This document shows, in pieces, positions 19,129 to 27,642 of a stretch of DNA of 64,000 nucleotides (positions are counted from its first letter, which is position 1; each line of letters begins with the position of its first letter). The DNA is from Nocardia sp. CY41. Its GTDB lineage: Bacteria; Actinomycetota; Actinomycetes; Mycobacteriales; Mycobacteriaceae. The DNA is taken from contig NZ_VUOS01000010.1 in assembly GCF_009829325.1 (NCBI RefSeq), positions 169,779 to 233,778 on the forward strand, written 5' to 3'. The translations under genes were made by a program, and so were the position numbers. Below the pieces are notes generated by a model. That model did not search any database and had not been told where the DNA came from. It worked only from the letters and a program-made list of their open reading frames with translations.

Positions 19129-20160
19129 GTGATCGATATGAGAAGAGTTATGGGTGTGATGATAATCCGTCGCGCCCGGGCGGAGGGTGATGCGGCGCCG
19201 CGCGCCGCACCGGGCAGAATGAGGCCGGTGCGCAGCGTGACGGTCGAGCCGGGATCGAGCCGGACTCTCATGACGGATCGGCCGATCGATCTGGCGTGCA
19301 CCCTGGCCCCGCTCGGCCGCGGCACAGGTGATCCGTGCCACCGGGTGACCGCCGACGGCGCGCATTGGCACGCCTCCCGCCTGCCGACCGGGCCGGTCAC
19401 CTACCGGTTGACGCAGTCCGGCGCGTGTGCGGTGCACGCCGGCGCTTGGGGGCCGGGTGCGGAGGAATTCCTCGCGGGTCTCGACCACATGCTCTGCCTG
19501 GACGAGGATGTCTCGGCGTTCCGCCCGGATCACCCGAAGCTCGTCGATGCCCATCGCCGGTTTCCGGGCCTGCGCATGTTGCGCACGGGTCTGGTATTCG
19601 AAGCTTTGGTACCGGCCGTGCTGGAGCAGAAGGTGCACACCGTGTCCGCGCGGGCATCGTGGCGGAAACTCGTGCGGCAGTTCGGTGAACCGGCGCCGGG
19701 CCCGGCACCGGACGGAATGCGGTTGCCGCCGGACGCCGACACCTGGCGGCGGATTCCCTCCTGGGTCTACCACCGGGCCAACGTCGGACCGCAGCGCGCG
19801 CAGACCATCGTGCGCGCGGCGCGGATCGCCGAGTCGCTGGAGCGCGCCGCGCGGGTCGATCCGGCGGAGGCGGCACGCATGCTGTGCAGCGTTCCCGGTA
19901 TCGGGGTGTGGACAGCCGCGGAAATCGCCCAGCGGGCTTTCGGCGACGCGGATGCGCTGTCGGTCGGCGATTATCATCTCGCCGCCACGGTCGGCTGGAC
20001 CCTGCTCGGCCGTCCGATCGATGACGACGCGATGGTCGAATATCTGGAACCGCTGCGTCCGCACCGCTATCGCGCGATCCGCCTGCTGGAAATCAGCGGC
20101 CACTTCCACAAACCGAAGTTCGGTCCGCGCACCGCTCTCACCGACCACAGTTGGCATTGA
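19129..20160 (+). CDS. DNA-3-methyladenine glycosylase 2 (AlkA-like) family protein
   Basis: A 343-residue base-excision-repair glycosylase of the HhH-GPD superfamily. The helical core contains LVPAVLEQKVHTVSA (about 160-174), the helix-hairpin-helix MLCSVPGIGVWTAAEIA (about 251-267) and VGDYHL with catalytic Asp281. The protein would flip out and remove alkylated purines. The N-terminal 35 residues of the 19129 start (GTG just after a TATAAT box) are basic and low-complexity; ATG at 19219 or GTG at 19228 are alternatives giving about 310 residues. The family call is firm, the start is not. Confidence 0.85.
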   Translation: MIDMRRVMGVMIIRRARAEGDAAPRAAPGRMRPVRSVTVEPGSSRTLMTDRPIDLACTLAPLGRGTGDPCHRVTADGAHWHASRLPTGPVTYRLTQSGACAVHAGAWGPGAEEFLAGLDHMLCLDEDVSAFRPDHPKLVDAHRRFPGLRMLRTGLVFEALVPAVLEQKVHTVSARASWRKLVRQFGEPAPGPAPDGMRLPPDADTWRRIPSWVYHRANVGPQRAQTIVRAARIAESLERAARVDPAEAARMLCSVPGIGVWTAAEIAQRAFGDADALSVGDYHLAATVGWTLLGRPIDDDAMVEYLEPLRPHRYRAIRLLEISGHFHKPKFGPRTALTDHSWH

Positions 20161-20386
20161 GTCACAGCAGTTAACAGAAGTCCCATAGGCGACTACTTTT
20201 CCGCAATTTTGGCCAGTCTTTATCCATCGTTCCCTGCCTGGGCAAAGCAAAACTATAGGTAGGCGCGTCACACTCGGCCATCGCCGCATTCATATCGGTA
20301 CGCGAGGTCGCTGCGGTCGGATAGCAGGCGCTTCGGTATGGCGCGCACCTCATTGTCGATCGAACCGCACTGCAGGGGGTTGTTCA

Positions 20387-20857
20387 GTGGAGCAGAGGCC
20401 ACTTGGGGATACACCGCGGTCCAGATGCCAGTTCTACCGGCGCGAATGTGATCTGCCCGCCGTGGTCGATCCACCCGAACTGGGCCGCATCGTGATGCGA
20501 GCCGGGTCGGTGTGGGCGTTGACCATGCCGAGCGGTCTGGGGCAGGCGGTCAAGGCGCACCTGCAGAGCAAGAGCGTCCGGCTCGGACCGATCCTGGCGC
20601 ACCCGCGGTCGAACCGATGGACTTTCCTGATCGCGCCGGACCTGCCGGAGAACGATACGCGCTTGTTCGCGGAGTTGTTCCGGCTGAACGTGTCGGTCTC
20701 CCGGACCGGATCGACGATCGCTTTGCCGTCGCCGACCGCCGCGGTCGGCTCGATCCGATCCTGGATCGTGCCGCCGCGAAACCGATTTCGGCCCTCCGGC
20801 CGGGTGGTTGTCGCGGCCATCCGCGTGTGGGCGGAGCCTGCGCCGCGCCGCCGCTGA
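20387..20857 (+). CDS. Hypothetical protein, actinobacterial (Nocardia-like) family
   Basis: A 156-residue protein with GTG start at 20387 and AGGGGG 6 bases upstream. Near the N-terminus is a Cys pair (CQFYRREC). The body has MRAGSVWALTMPSGLGQAV, GPILAHPRSNRWTFLIAPDLP and LFAELFRLNVSVSRTGSTIALPSP, a layout I associate with paralogous proteins of unknown function in Nocardia, possibly distantly related to the N-terminal domain of small primase/polymerase proteins. No catalytic site can be claimed. It lies just upstream of a DUF397 gene on the same strand, both lone members of families often found beside helix-turn-helix regulators. Confidence 0.6.
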   Translation: MEQRPLGDTPRSRCQFYRRECDLPAVVDPPELGRIVMRAGSVWALTMPSGLGQAVKAHLQSKSVRLGPILAHPRSNRWTFLIAPDLPENDTRLFAELFRLNVSVSRTGSTIALPSPTAAVGSIRSWIVPPRNRFRPSGRVVVAAIRVWAEPAPRRR

Positions 20858-21044
20858 GAACGGCGGTACTCGTGACAACTGTCAGCCTCGATCATCGAGG
20901 CACGAAGCCGATTTCGGCCGGTTTTCCGCCCGACTGCGCCGGTCGGCGGCGGTACTATCGGGCGCGCGTGAATGCGTCCGGCGACAGCGCTGGGTTCTCG
21001 GTCCGTACACGTCTGCCGCAGCAGACAGCGAAGGAGTCCAATTC

Positions 21045-21269
21045 GTGAGCATTCAAGGCAACGCGAACATCGACCTGACCGGCGCCACGTGGCGAAGGGC
21101 GGGGGAAGGGGCGGGCAACGACAGCGTCGAGATCGCGTTGCTCGCCGACGGACACGTGGGAATGCGCAACGGGAAGGACCCGGACGGGCCGGTGCTGATC
21201 TTCACGCCCGCGGAGTGGGCCGCCTTCACCGCGGGCGTGCAGGACGGCGAGTTCGACCGGCCACGATAA
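21045..21269 (+). CDS. DUF397 domain protein
   Basis: A 74-residue protein with the DUF397 pattern: DLTGATWRRAGEG at the start, GNDSVEIALLADGHVGMRNGKDPDGPVLIFTPAEWAAF in the middle (quoted in part; the family keeps the V-E-A and RDSK-like and FT-EW-AF elements). GTG at 21045 has AAGGAG 8 bases upstream. DUF397 genes usually sit beside an XRE-family regulator in Streptomyces and Nocardia; here no such regulator is in reach. Function unknown. Confidence 0.8.
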   Translation: MSIQGNANIDLTGATWRRAGEGAGNDSVEIALLADGHVGMRNGKDPDGPVLIFTPAEWAAFTAGVQDGEFDRPR

Positions 21270-21357
21270 GGCACGACGGCCTCCGGAAATCACGGAATGA
21301 CACATATTCGGCAACGAAAAGACGTTTGCCGAGGCCGCAGGCGGGTAGCCCATATGC

Positions 21358-21555
21358 GTGGACCGTGGGCTCAAGAGTTCCCATCCCCGGTACCGGAAAT
21401 TGCGGCCGGACGATTGGGTGGAATGGCTGATCGTCGCGCTGTTGTTCGCGGTGTCGGCGGTCGGAGTCTTCGTCCTCACCAACTCACTGCTGTCGGCGTT
21501 GCTCGTCGGCCTGCTGGTGTGGATCGTGGCCCTCGGTGTCGTGGCCATGTTGTAA
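21358..21555 (+). CDS. Small two-helix membrane protein, hypothetical
   Basis: A 65-residue protein with a basic N-terminus (about 1-18) and two closely spaced hydrophobic helices (about 20-41 VEWLIVALLFAVSAVGVFVL and 44-65). The start is GTG at 21358 without a clear ribosome site, so it may be leaderless or weakly expressed. It is convergent with sdhB across a shared hairpin. No family recognised. Confidence 0.55.
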   Translation: MDRGLKSSHPRYRKLRPDDWVEWLIVALLFAVSAVGVFVLTNSLLSALLVGLLVWIVALGVVAML

Positions 21556-21565
21556 GGGTGCGCCG

Positions 21566-21591
21566 ACCGGCCGGGGATCACCCCGGCCGGT
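21566..21591. terminator. Bidirectional hairpin terminator between convergent genes
   Basis: ACCGGCCGGGG (21566-21576) pairs perfectly with CCCCGGCCGGT (21581-21591) around a 4-base loop. It lies 11 bases after the small membrane protein and 10 bases after the sdhB stop on the other strand. Confidence 0.8.
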
Positions 21592-21600
21592 GGTCCGGCG

Positions 21601-22347
21601 CTATCGCCGAAACAGCTTGTTACCCAGCCAGACCAGCGGGTCGTACTTGCGGTCGGCCACCCGCTCCTTCATCGGTATCAACGCGTTGTCGGTGATCTTG
21701 ATGTGCTCCGGGCAGACCTCGGTGCAGCATTTGGTGATATTGCACAGACCGAGTCCCTGCTCGTCCTGGGCGAGGTCGGCGCGGTCGCCGACATCCAGCG
21801 GATGCATCTCCAATTCCGCGATGCGCATCAAATAGCGCGGCCCCGCGAACGCTTTTTTGTTCTCCTCGTGGTCACGCACCACGTGACAGGTGTTCTGACA
21901 CAGGAAGCATTCGATGCACTTGCGGAATTCCTGCGAACGTTCGACGTCGACCTGCTTCATCCGGTACTCGCCCGGTTTCAGATCGGCGGGCGGCGTGAAC
22001 GAGGGGATCTCGCGCGCCTTCTCGTAATTGAACGACACGTCCGTCACGAGATCCTTGATCACGGGGAAGGTGCGCATCGGCGTCACCGTGATCACTTCGT
22101 CCTCGGTGAAGGTGGACATCCGCGTCATGCACAGCAGCCGCGGCCGCCCGTTCACTTCGGCGGAACAGGAGCCGCATTTGCCCGCCTTGCAGTTCCAGCG
22201 CACCGCCAGGTCGGGCGCCTGGGTGGCCTGTAGCCGGTGGATGATGTCGAGCACCACCTCGCCCTCGTTCACCAGCACGGTGAAATCCTGCAGTTCTCCG
22301 CCGTCGAGATCGCCGCGCCAGACGCGGAATTTGGCGTCGTAACCCAT
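21601..22347 (-). CDS. sdhB: Succinate dehydrogenase iron-sulfur subunit (actinobacterial Sdh1 type)
   Basis: A 248-residue FeS subunit of membrane-bound succinate dehydrogenase/fumarate reductase. The N-terminal 2Fe-2S domain carries Cys residues in WNCKAGKCGSCSAEVNG and PRLLC; the C-terminal ferredoxin-like domain carries CIECFLCQNTC and CNITKCCTEVCPEH for the 4Fe-4S and 3Fe-4S centres. It passes electrons from SdhA to the membrane subunit. Length equals that remembered for the mycobacterial Rv0247c type. The ATG is only 2 bases past the sdhA stop, with GAGAGG inside the sdhA 3' end, so translation is coupled. Confidence 0.93.
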   Translation of the reverse strand: MGYDAKFRVWRGDLDGGELQDFTVLVNEGEVVLDIIHRLQATQAPDLAVRWNCKAGKCGSCSAEVNGRPRLLCMTRMSTFTEDEVITVTPMRTFPVIKDLVTDVSFNYEKAREIPSFTPPADLKPGEYRMKQVDVERSQEFRKCIECFLCQNTCHVVRDHEENKKAFAGPRYLMRIAELEMHPLDVGDRADLAQDEQGLGLCNITKCCTEVCPEHIKITDNALIPMKERVADRKYDPLVWLGNKLFRR

Positions 22348-22349
22348 CG

Positions 22350-24290
22350 TTACGCCTCTCGCTCCGTCGAATGCCCGGCCGCGGCCGGGTGCCCGGCGAG
22401 TTCATCCGGGGTGTAGTACTTCTCGAGCTCGCCGAGATCGAAAAGGGCGAGCAGATCCGATCGCATCGGTGTCTGGTCCTTGCGCGTCACGGTGACACCG
22501 GGGATCGGATCGCCGGCCGTGTCCGGATCGACTGCGCAGACCAGCAGTTTGTTGCGCCAGTCCGGATCCATCGACGGGTAGTCGTCCCGGGTGTGCCCGC
22601 CGCGGCTCTCGGTGCGCAACAGCGCCGCGTGCGCCACGCATTCGCTGACCAGCAGCATGTTCTGCATGTCGAGCGCGAGATGCCAGCCGGGATTGAACTG
22701 GCGGTGGCCCTCCACGGTCACCTGCCGGAACCGGGCGCGCAACTGGGCGAGCTTGTCGATCGCCTCGCGCACCTCGTGTTCCTTGCGGATGATGCCGACC
22801 AGGTCGTTCATCGTCTGCTGCAGATCGGTGTGCAGGGTGTAGGGGTTCTCGCCCTTGCCGTCGGCGGGCGGATCGAACGGCGCTACCGCGGCCTTCGCGG
22901 CCTTCGTGACATCGTCGTCCGCGACCGACGGCCGCTCGCCGAGTTGTTCCACGTAAGCGGCGGCTCCGAGGCCGGCCCGGCGACCGAATACCAGCAGGTC
23001 GGACAGCGAGTTCCCGCCCAGTCGATTCGATCCGTGCATGCCGCCGGAGCACTCGCCCGCGGCGAACAGCCCGGGCACCGTGGCCGCCCCGGTGTCCGGA
23101 TCGACCTCGACGCCGCCCATCACGTAATGGCAGGTCGGCCCGACCTCCATCGGCTCCTTGGTGATGTCCACGTCCGCGAGTTCTTTGAACTGATGGTGCA
23201 TCGAAGGGAGCCGACGCACGATCTCTTCGGCGGGCATCCGGGAGGCGATGTCGAGGAAGACGCCCCCGTGCTCGGTGCCGCGCCCCGCCTTGACCTCTTC
23301 GTTGATGGCGCGGGCGACCTCGTCACGCGGCAGCAGGTCCGGCGTGCGGCGTGCGGAGTCGTTGTCGCGCAGCCATTGGTCGGCCTCTTCCTCGGTCTCC
23401 GCGTACTGACCCTTGAAGACCGGCGGAATGTAGTCGAACATGAACCGCTTGCCCTCGGTGTTCTTCAACACCCCGCCGTCGCCGCGCACGCCCTCGGTGA
23501 CCAGGATGCCCTTCACGCTGGGCGGCCAGACCATGCCGGTCGGATGGAACTGCAGGAATTCCATGTTGATCAGTGTCGCGCCCGCGCGCAGCGCCAGCGC
23601 GTGCCCGTCGCCGGTGTACTCCCAGGAGTTCGAGGTCACCTTGTACGACTTGCCGATGCCACCGGTGGCCAGCACCACCGCGGGGGTCTCGAACAGGATG
23701 AAGCGTCCGGATTCGCGCCAGTAGCCGAAGGCGCCGGAGATGCGGTCACCGTCCTTGAGCAATTCGGTGATGGTGCACTCGGCGAACACCTTGATGCGTT
23801 TCTCGTAGTCTCCGGTCTCGGCGAAATCCTCCTGTTGCAGCGAGACGATCTTCTGCTGCATGGTGCGGATGATCTCGAGGCCGGTCCGGTCGCCGACGTG
23901 GGCGAGCCGCGGGTAGGTGTGGCCGCCGAAGTTGCGCTGGCTGATACGGCCGTCCGGGGTGCGGTCGAACAGTGCCCCGTAGGTCTCCAGTTCCCACACC
24001 CGATCGGGCGCCTCCTGGGCATGCAGTTCGGCCATGCGCCAGTTGTTGAGGAACTTGCCGCCGCGCATCGTGTCCCGGAAATGGACCTGCCAATTGTCCT
24101 TCTCGTTGGCGTTGCCCATCGACGCCGCGCAGCCGCCCTCGGCCATCACCGTGTGGGCCTTGCCGAACAGCGATTTGCACACCACCGCGACGGACAGCCC
24201 GTGCTCCCTGGCTTCGATGACCGCCCGCAATCCGGCGCCGCCCGCTCCGATCACGACTACGTCGTACTTGTGCCGTTCCACTTCTGCCAT
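22350..24290 (-). CDS. sdhA: Succinate dehydrogenase / fumarate reductase flavoprotein subunit
   Basis: A 646-residue flavoprotein oxidising succinate to fumarate. The FAD Rossmann motif VVVIGAGGAGLRAVIEAREHG is at the N-terminus. ASMGNANEKDNWQVHFRDT, NFGGHTYPRLAHVGDRTG and GAAAYVEQ segments match the actinobacterial SdhA (Rv0248c-type) group. The C-terminal helical domain ends with a short charged tail. The ATG at 24290 has GAGGAG upstream and starts the Rossmann strand promptly; the frame stays open 22 codons further but into the sdhC intergenic. Middle gene of the sdhC-A-B operon. Confidence 0.93.
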   Translation of the reverse strand: MAEVERHKYDVVVIGAGGAGLRAVIEAREHGLSVAVVCKSLFGKAHTVMAEGGCAASMGNANEKDNWQVHFRDTMRGGKFLNNWRMAELHAQEAPDRVWELETYGALFDRTPDGRISQRNFGGHTYPRLAHVGDRTGLEIIRTMQQKIVSLQQEDFAETGDYEKRIKVFAECTITELLKDGDRISGAFGYWRESGRFILFETPAVVLATGGIGKSYKVTSNSWEYTGDGHALALRAGATLINMEFLQFHPTGMVWPPSVKGILVTEGVRGDGGVLKNTEGKRFMFDYIPPVFKGQYAETEEEADQWLRDNDSARRTPDLLPRDEVARAINEEVKAGRGTEHGGVFLDIASRMPAEEIVRRLPSMHHQFKELADVDITKEPMEVGPTCHYVMGGVEVDPDTGAATVPGLFAAGECSGGMHGSNRLGGNSLSDLLVFGRRAGLGAAAYVEQLGERPSVADDDVTKAAKAAVAPFDPPADGKGENPYTLHTDLQQTMNDLVGIIRKEHEVREAIDKLAQLRARFRQVTVEGHRQFNPGWHLALDMQNMLLVSECVAHAALLRTESRGGHTRDDYPSMDPDWRNKLLVCAVDPDTAGDPIPGVTVTRKDQTPMRSDLLALFDLGELEKYYTPDELAGHPAAAGHSTEREA

Positions 24291-24315
24291 GCAGAGAAAC
24301 TCCTCGATGAGGCGG

Positions 24316-25146
24316 TCAGTCGATGAACCGCAAATCCGAAATCGTTTGGCTGGCAACCAACATGACGTAGAAGTCGGTCAGCACGAGAGTGCCGAGAGTG
24401 GTCCAGGCCAGCGCCATGTGCCGGGTGTTCAGCTTGGAGACCTGCGTCCAGAACCAGTAGCGCACCGGATGCGCGGAGAAGTGCTTGAGCCGTCCGCCCG
24501 CGATATGCCTGCACGAGTGGCACGACAGCGTGTAGGCCCACAGCAGGATCACGTTGACCAGCAGCACGATATTGCCGAGGCCGAAACCGAAGCCTCCGGA
24601 TTTGCCGTGGAACGCGACGATGGCGTCATAGGTGTTGATCACCGAAACCACCAGAGCCACATAGAAGAAGTAGCGGTGGGCGTTCTGGATGATCAGCGGC
24701 AGTTTGGTCTCGCCGGTGTACTTGCCGTGCGGCTCGGCCACCGCGCAGGCGGGCGGTGAGAACCACACCGACCGGTAGTAGGCCTTGCGGTAGTAGTAGC
24801 AGGTCAGGCGGAATCCGAGCAGGAAGGGCAGCACCACGAAGCCGAGTGGCAGGATCGCGGGCAGCTCCCCGAACGGCGTCCCGAAATGACTCGAACCCGC
24901 CACGCAGGAGGTGCTCAGGCAGGGTGAGTAGAACGGGGTCAGGTAGTGGTAGTCCGGAACCCAATACGCCGTGCGCACATACGATCTGATCGTCGCGTAG
25001 ATGACGAACGCGGCGAGTCCGAGCACCGTGACGAGTGGGGGGATCCACCATCGGTCGGTGCGCAATGTGCGTTCCGAGATTCGGGCCCTTGTTCTGCTGA
25101 ATACGCCGGTGCCCGCTTCCGGGGCGGCGGTCGGTGCGGCACTCAC
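24316..25146 (-). CDS. sdhC: Succinate dehydrogenase membrane (cytochrome b-type) subunit
   Basis: A 276-residue integral membrane subunit with five predicted helices, the first at about 30-52 (IPPLVTVLGLAAFVIYATI) and the last at the C-terminus (TLGTLVLTDFYVMLVASQT). Conserved His residues in NAHRYFFYVAL and CHSCRHIAGG could ligand haem or quinone. It anchors SdhA/B and transfers electrons to the quinone pool, like the single fused anchor of the Rv0249c type. The start is GTG at 25146, whose first four bases (GTGA) overlap the stop of a 13-codon leader ORF that owns the strong ribosome site. Confidence 0.88.
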   Translation of the reverse strand: MSAAPTAAPEAGTGVFSRTRARISERTLRTDRWWIPPLVTVLGLAAFVIYATIRSYVRTAYWVPDYHYLTPFYSPCLSTSCVAGSSHFGTPFGELPAILPLGFVVLPFLLGFRLTCYYYRKAYYRSVWFSPPACAVAEPHGKYTGETKLPLIIQNAHRYFFYVALVVSVINTYDAIVAFHGKSGGFGFGLGNIVLLVNVILLWAYTLSCHSCRHIAGGRLKHFSAHPVRYWFWTQVSKLNTRHMALAWTTLGTLVLTDFYVMLVASQTISDLRFID

Positions 25147-25184
25147 TGGTGGATGCCTCGCTGATCTTGTGTGCGGGTGGTCAT
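25143..25184 (-). CDS. 13-codon leader ORF overlapping the sdhC start
   Basis: ATG at 25184 follows GGAGG by 5 bases and encodes MTTRTQDQRGIHQ before TGA. The TGA overlaps the sdhC GTG by the 4-base sequence GTGA. sdhC itself lacks a clear ribosome site, so translation of the leader probably delivers ribosomes to sdhC by termination-reinitiation. No run of rare or repeated codons suggests classical attenuation. Confidence 0.5.
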   Translation of the reverse strand: MTTRTQDQRGIHQ

Positions 25185-25882
25185 CGTTACCTCCGCAATC
25201 GAATGTGATGCTGAGCACCATACGACACGTCCGCTATTGATCGAACGGGGTCTCGACCAACTCGCCCCGCCGTCAACCGTATGATTTGCGCCACATTCGG
25301 AGTGCCGCTTGATTGCTTACGCCGAGTAGCGGGCCAACCGGACTTTTCGAACTCGACTCGCGCCGAACGAGTTTCGGACGGGGTCGTCACCGCTGTCCGG
25401 CAGGGGCGATACGAGCCCGTGGCAACGGCCCGTCCGGATATCTGGTAGGCGGATCGAGTCCGGGAACTGGGCCCCGCTTCGACGTGGCCCGTGGCCGACG
25501 TGTGATCGCGGCATCGAAACGGCGTCGGCCGGTCGCTCGACCGCGTCGGATCCGCCATCCACGATGACTTTCGAGGGCGGTGGAAGCGTCGACGCGGTGG
25601 GAATTCGCGGCCACGGCATGCAAGCGTCCTCGGTCGGAGAGCCACGGCCGACTGGCGCACCCGCAGGGTCCCGCGACCTCGAAGTGTCTCGGTCGAGTTC
25701 CGTCATCGCCGCCTATCCGCGGCTCGCGTCGACGCCGTACCGGTGGTGGCAGCTCGCGGACTCCTCGGCCCGGAGGTCAGAGCGCTCGGCAGCCATCACG
25801 GCGTGCCGAGGGGGCCGGTCGCCCCGGCATGGTCCGGGCGCGAGCGGACCGCGATGGGCGGCTCGCACCGCCCATCCGGGGA
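25185..25882. other. Gene-free interval, about 700 bases
   Basis: The interval lies upstream of sdhC and downstream of the 95-residue gene, both on the minus strand. Open frames exist on both strands but have arginine/proline/serine-rich shadow composition, no ribosome site and no recognisable domain. The end near 25200-25260 likely carries the sdh promoter (for example a TATGGT hexamer on the minus strand about 35 bases upstream of the leader ORF). No RNA gene was recognised. Confidence 0.45.
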
Positions 25883-26170
25883 CTACTTCGTCCGCGGACG
25901 AGAGTGGAAGCCCAGCCCCTCGTCCTGCGCGCCCATCCAGGCGGCCTCGTCCGACTTGCTGTCCGGCACGTAGATGACGTCCTGTGCACTGCGCTGGACC
26001 GCGGGCGGCGGTGACTGCTCGAGTTCGTCGGCGTCGATGGCGAGCCGCTCGAGATCGTTCTCCAGCCTGCGGACCGTGCTGGCGTCGCCGTACTGGTTAC
26101 GCAGTACGCCGATGGATTGCCGGAGTTGGCCGACCGCGTAGCGTAGTTCCGCAAATTCGCTGCGAGTCAT
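25883..26170 (-). CDS. Small helical protein, hypothetical
   Basis: A 95-residue protein with ATG at 26170 and GGAGG 5 bases upstream. Residues 4-55 form a charged heptad-like helix (SEFAELRYAVGQLRQSIGVL, then RRLENDLERLAIDADELE), likely a coiled coil; the C-terminal third is polar (SAQDVIYVPDSKSDEAAWMG). No signal or membrane segment. Function unknown; strong initiation signals support it as a real gene. Confidence 0.65.
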   Translation of the reverse strand: MTRSEFAELRYAVGQLRQSIGVLRNQYGDASTVRRLENDLERLAIDADELEQSPPPAVQRSAQDVIYVPDSKSDEAAWMGAQDEGLGFHSRPRTK

Positions 26171-26361
26171 CGATACCTCCTGAATTCCCTGGCGGACATG
26201 CGAACTCGGTACCGTGGCGCGCGGTTGCCCTTCTGCCTTGGACCGCGCGGTATCGAGTTGTGTGACCCACCGCACAACGTGATCTACAACACAGTACCGA
26301 AAGAATCCGCTCCTGGCTCGCACCAGGGGAAAATCCGACGATTGCCGCTCGGTTGCGGTCG

Positions 26362-27324
26362 TCAGCCCGCGGCGGCATACCCGGTGCAGGCGCGCGCCGC
26401 GGCGACGGCGCGTTCGGTGAGTCCGGCGATGGACAGCGCGACCTCTTCGGCCCGTTCCAGCATCACACTGTGTCCGGCGCCTTCCAGGCGGACCAATTCG
26501 GCGCCGGCCAGCTGGGAAGCCAGGGCTACGGAGTGTGCGAAGGGGAAGATGATGTCCGCCGAGCCGGCCAGCACCAGCACGGGGATGGCGCCGAGGCGGC
26601 GCAGAGTCGCCGTCTCGTCGAAAGTGATCAGCGAGTGCAGAAAGCCGGTCATGGTCACCAGCGGCGTGTCGTTGAGCATCGCCGTGGCCAGCGCGGCCAC
26701 CCGCGGGTTCACCTTCCTGGTGCCGCACTCGGCGTCGCGCAGGACCGGCGCGAACAAGCGGCGGGTCAGATGCCTGGAAGCCTGCATGACGCGCGGTGCC
26801 CGGGCGACGGCGGCTTGCAGCGAGTTCACCGTCCGTCGGTGGAGCAGGCGGGCCAGTCCGACCTCGGTGATGCCGGCGGCCGCGGCGGCGAGCAGCCCGA
26901 CACCGGCGATCCGGGTGCCGATCGCCTCCGGATACAGCCGGGCATAGGCGAGCACCGCCATCGCACCCATCGAGTGGCCGACCAGGATCACCGGCCCGGT
27001 CGGCGCGACCGTCCGCAGCACGGTGTCCAGGTCGTGGCCGAGCTGCTCGATGGTGTAGGTCGACGGATGCGCCGCACCGGACTCGCCGTGACCGCGATGG
27101 TCGTAGAACACCATCCTGGTGTCCTCGCCCCATCGGCGCAGCAGGTGCTCGCGCAGGTAGAACCAGGATTCGGTGCGCAAGCAGTGTCCGTGGACGAAGA
27201 CCACGGTCGTGGCGGCGTGATCGGCGCCGAAGACGCGAACCGCGAGGGGAATGCCGTCCCCGGCCGGCACCGTGACGCGGTGACCGTCGTGATCGGCGGC
27301 GCGGCGGGCGATGGTGGTGGACAT
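26362..27324 (-). CDS. Alpha/beta hydrolase
   Basis: A 320-residue cytoplasmic alpha/beta-hydrolase. FVHGHCLRTESWFYLREHL gives the oxyanion HG motif, VILVGHSMGAMAVLAYA the nucleophile elbow (GHSMG), LAGSADIIFPF the acid and EGAGHSVMLERAEEV the catalytic His, so the triad is complete. An insertion of helices between the elbow and the acid (about 150-230) forms a lid. The substrate (ester, epoxide, lactone) cannot be inferred. ATG at 27324 has AGGAGAG upstream; the frame extends 28 codons further without start signals. Confidence 0.85.
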   Translation of the reverse strand: MSTTIARRAADHDGHRVTVPAGDGIPLAVRVFGADHAATTVVFVHGHCLRTESWFYLREHLLRRWGEDTRMVFYDHRGHGESGAAHPSTYTIEQLGHDLDTVLRTVAPTGPVILVGHSMGAMAVLAYARLYPEAIGTRIAGVGLLAAAAAGITEVGLARLLHRRTVNSLQAAVARAPRVMQASRHLTRRLFAPVLRDAECGTRKVNPRVAALATAMLNDTPLVTMTGFLHSLITFDETATLRRLGAIPVLVLAGSADIIFPFAHSVALASQLAGAELVRLEGAGHSVMLERAEEVALSIAGLTERAVAAARACTGYAAAG

Positions 27325-27642
27325 GGCACTCTCCTGTGGGCGAGGCGCATGATCGGCGCTTCCTGCCCAGTTGTCGGACTGGATTTCCGCGCCGTTACCG
27401 GCCCACACCTGCCGTTATGGACACGTTGCCCAACCGAGGCTGCCGGTCGATCCAGCAGCGCTCGCCGCCCCGCACAGGAAAATCTACGGAACGATAGTTC
27501 AGCGACTAGATTCCTTTAGATTTAGATCCTCGGTGCGCCGAGGAGAATCTGCGTCTTTCTAGGAGAAATCCGATACCGGTGAATATTGCGAGAGCGAGGG
27601 TCCGTCGCACGCGCCTCGCCCGCGACGGACCCGCTGCTTCGC
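27325..27642. other. Gene-free interval, 318 bases, with a small hairpin
   Basis: This interval holds the promoter of the alpha/beta-hydrolase and the 3' flank of fadE10. An AT-rich patch (27490-27530) is followed by a 7-bp hairpin (TCCTCGG at 27527-27533, CCGAGGA at 27538-27544, 4-base loop) which on the minus strand runs into AT-rich sequence and could terminate fadE10 transcription. No ORF is credible. Confidence 0.4.

Noticed and set aside
20171..20353. 60-codon minus-strand frame in the interval after the AlkA-like gene
   Set aside because: Lower-G+C region with Cys/Tyr-rich random-looking translation and no ribosome site.
22371..24326. Long open frame antisense to sdhA
   Set aside because: No recognisable domain; the SdhA frame is continuous with FAD and active-site motifs.
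25317..25706. Open frame of 129 codons between sdhC and the 95-residue gene
   Set aside because: Proline, serine and arginine content resembles random GC-rich translation, there is no ribosome site, and no conserved motif.
26257..26278. GTTGTG-N10-CACAAC repeat upstream of the 95-residue gene
   Set aside because: Six-base arms with a long unpaired spacer are too weak to call an operator without conservation data.
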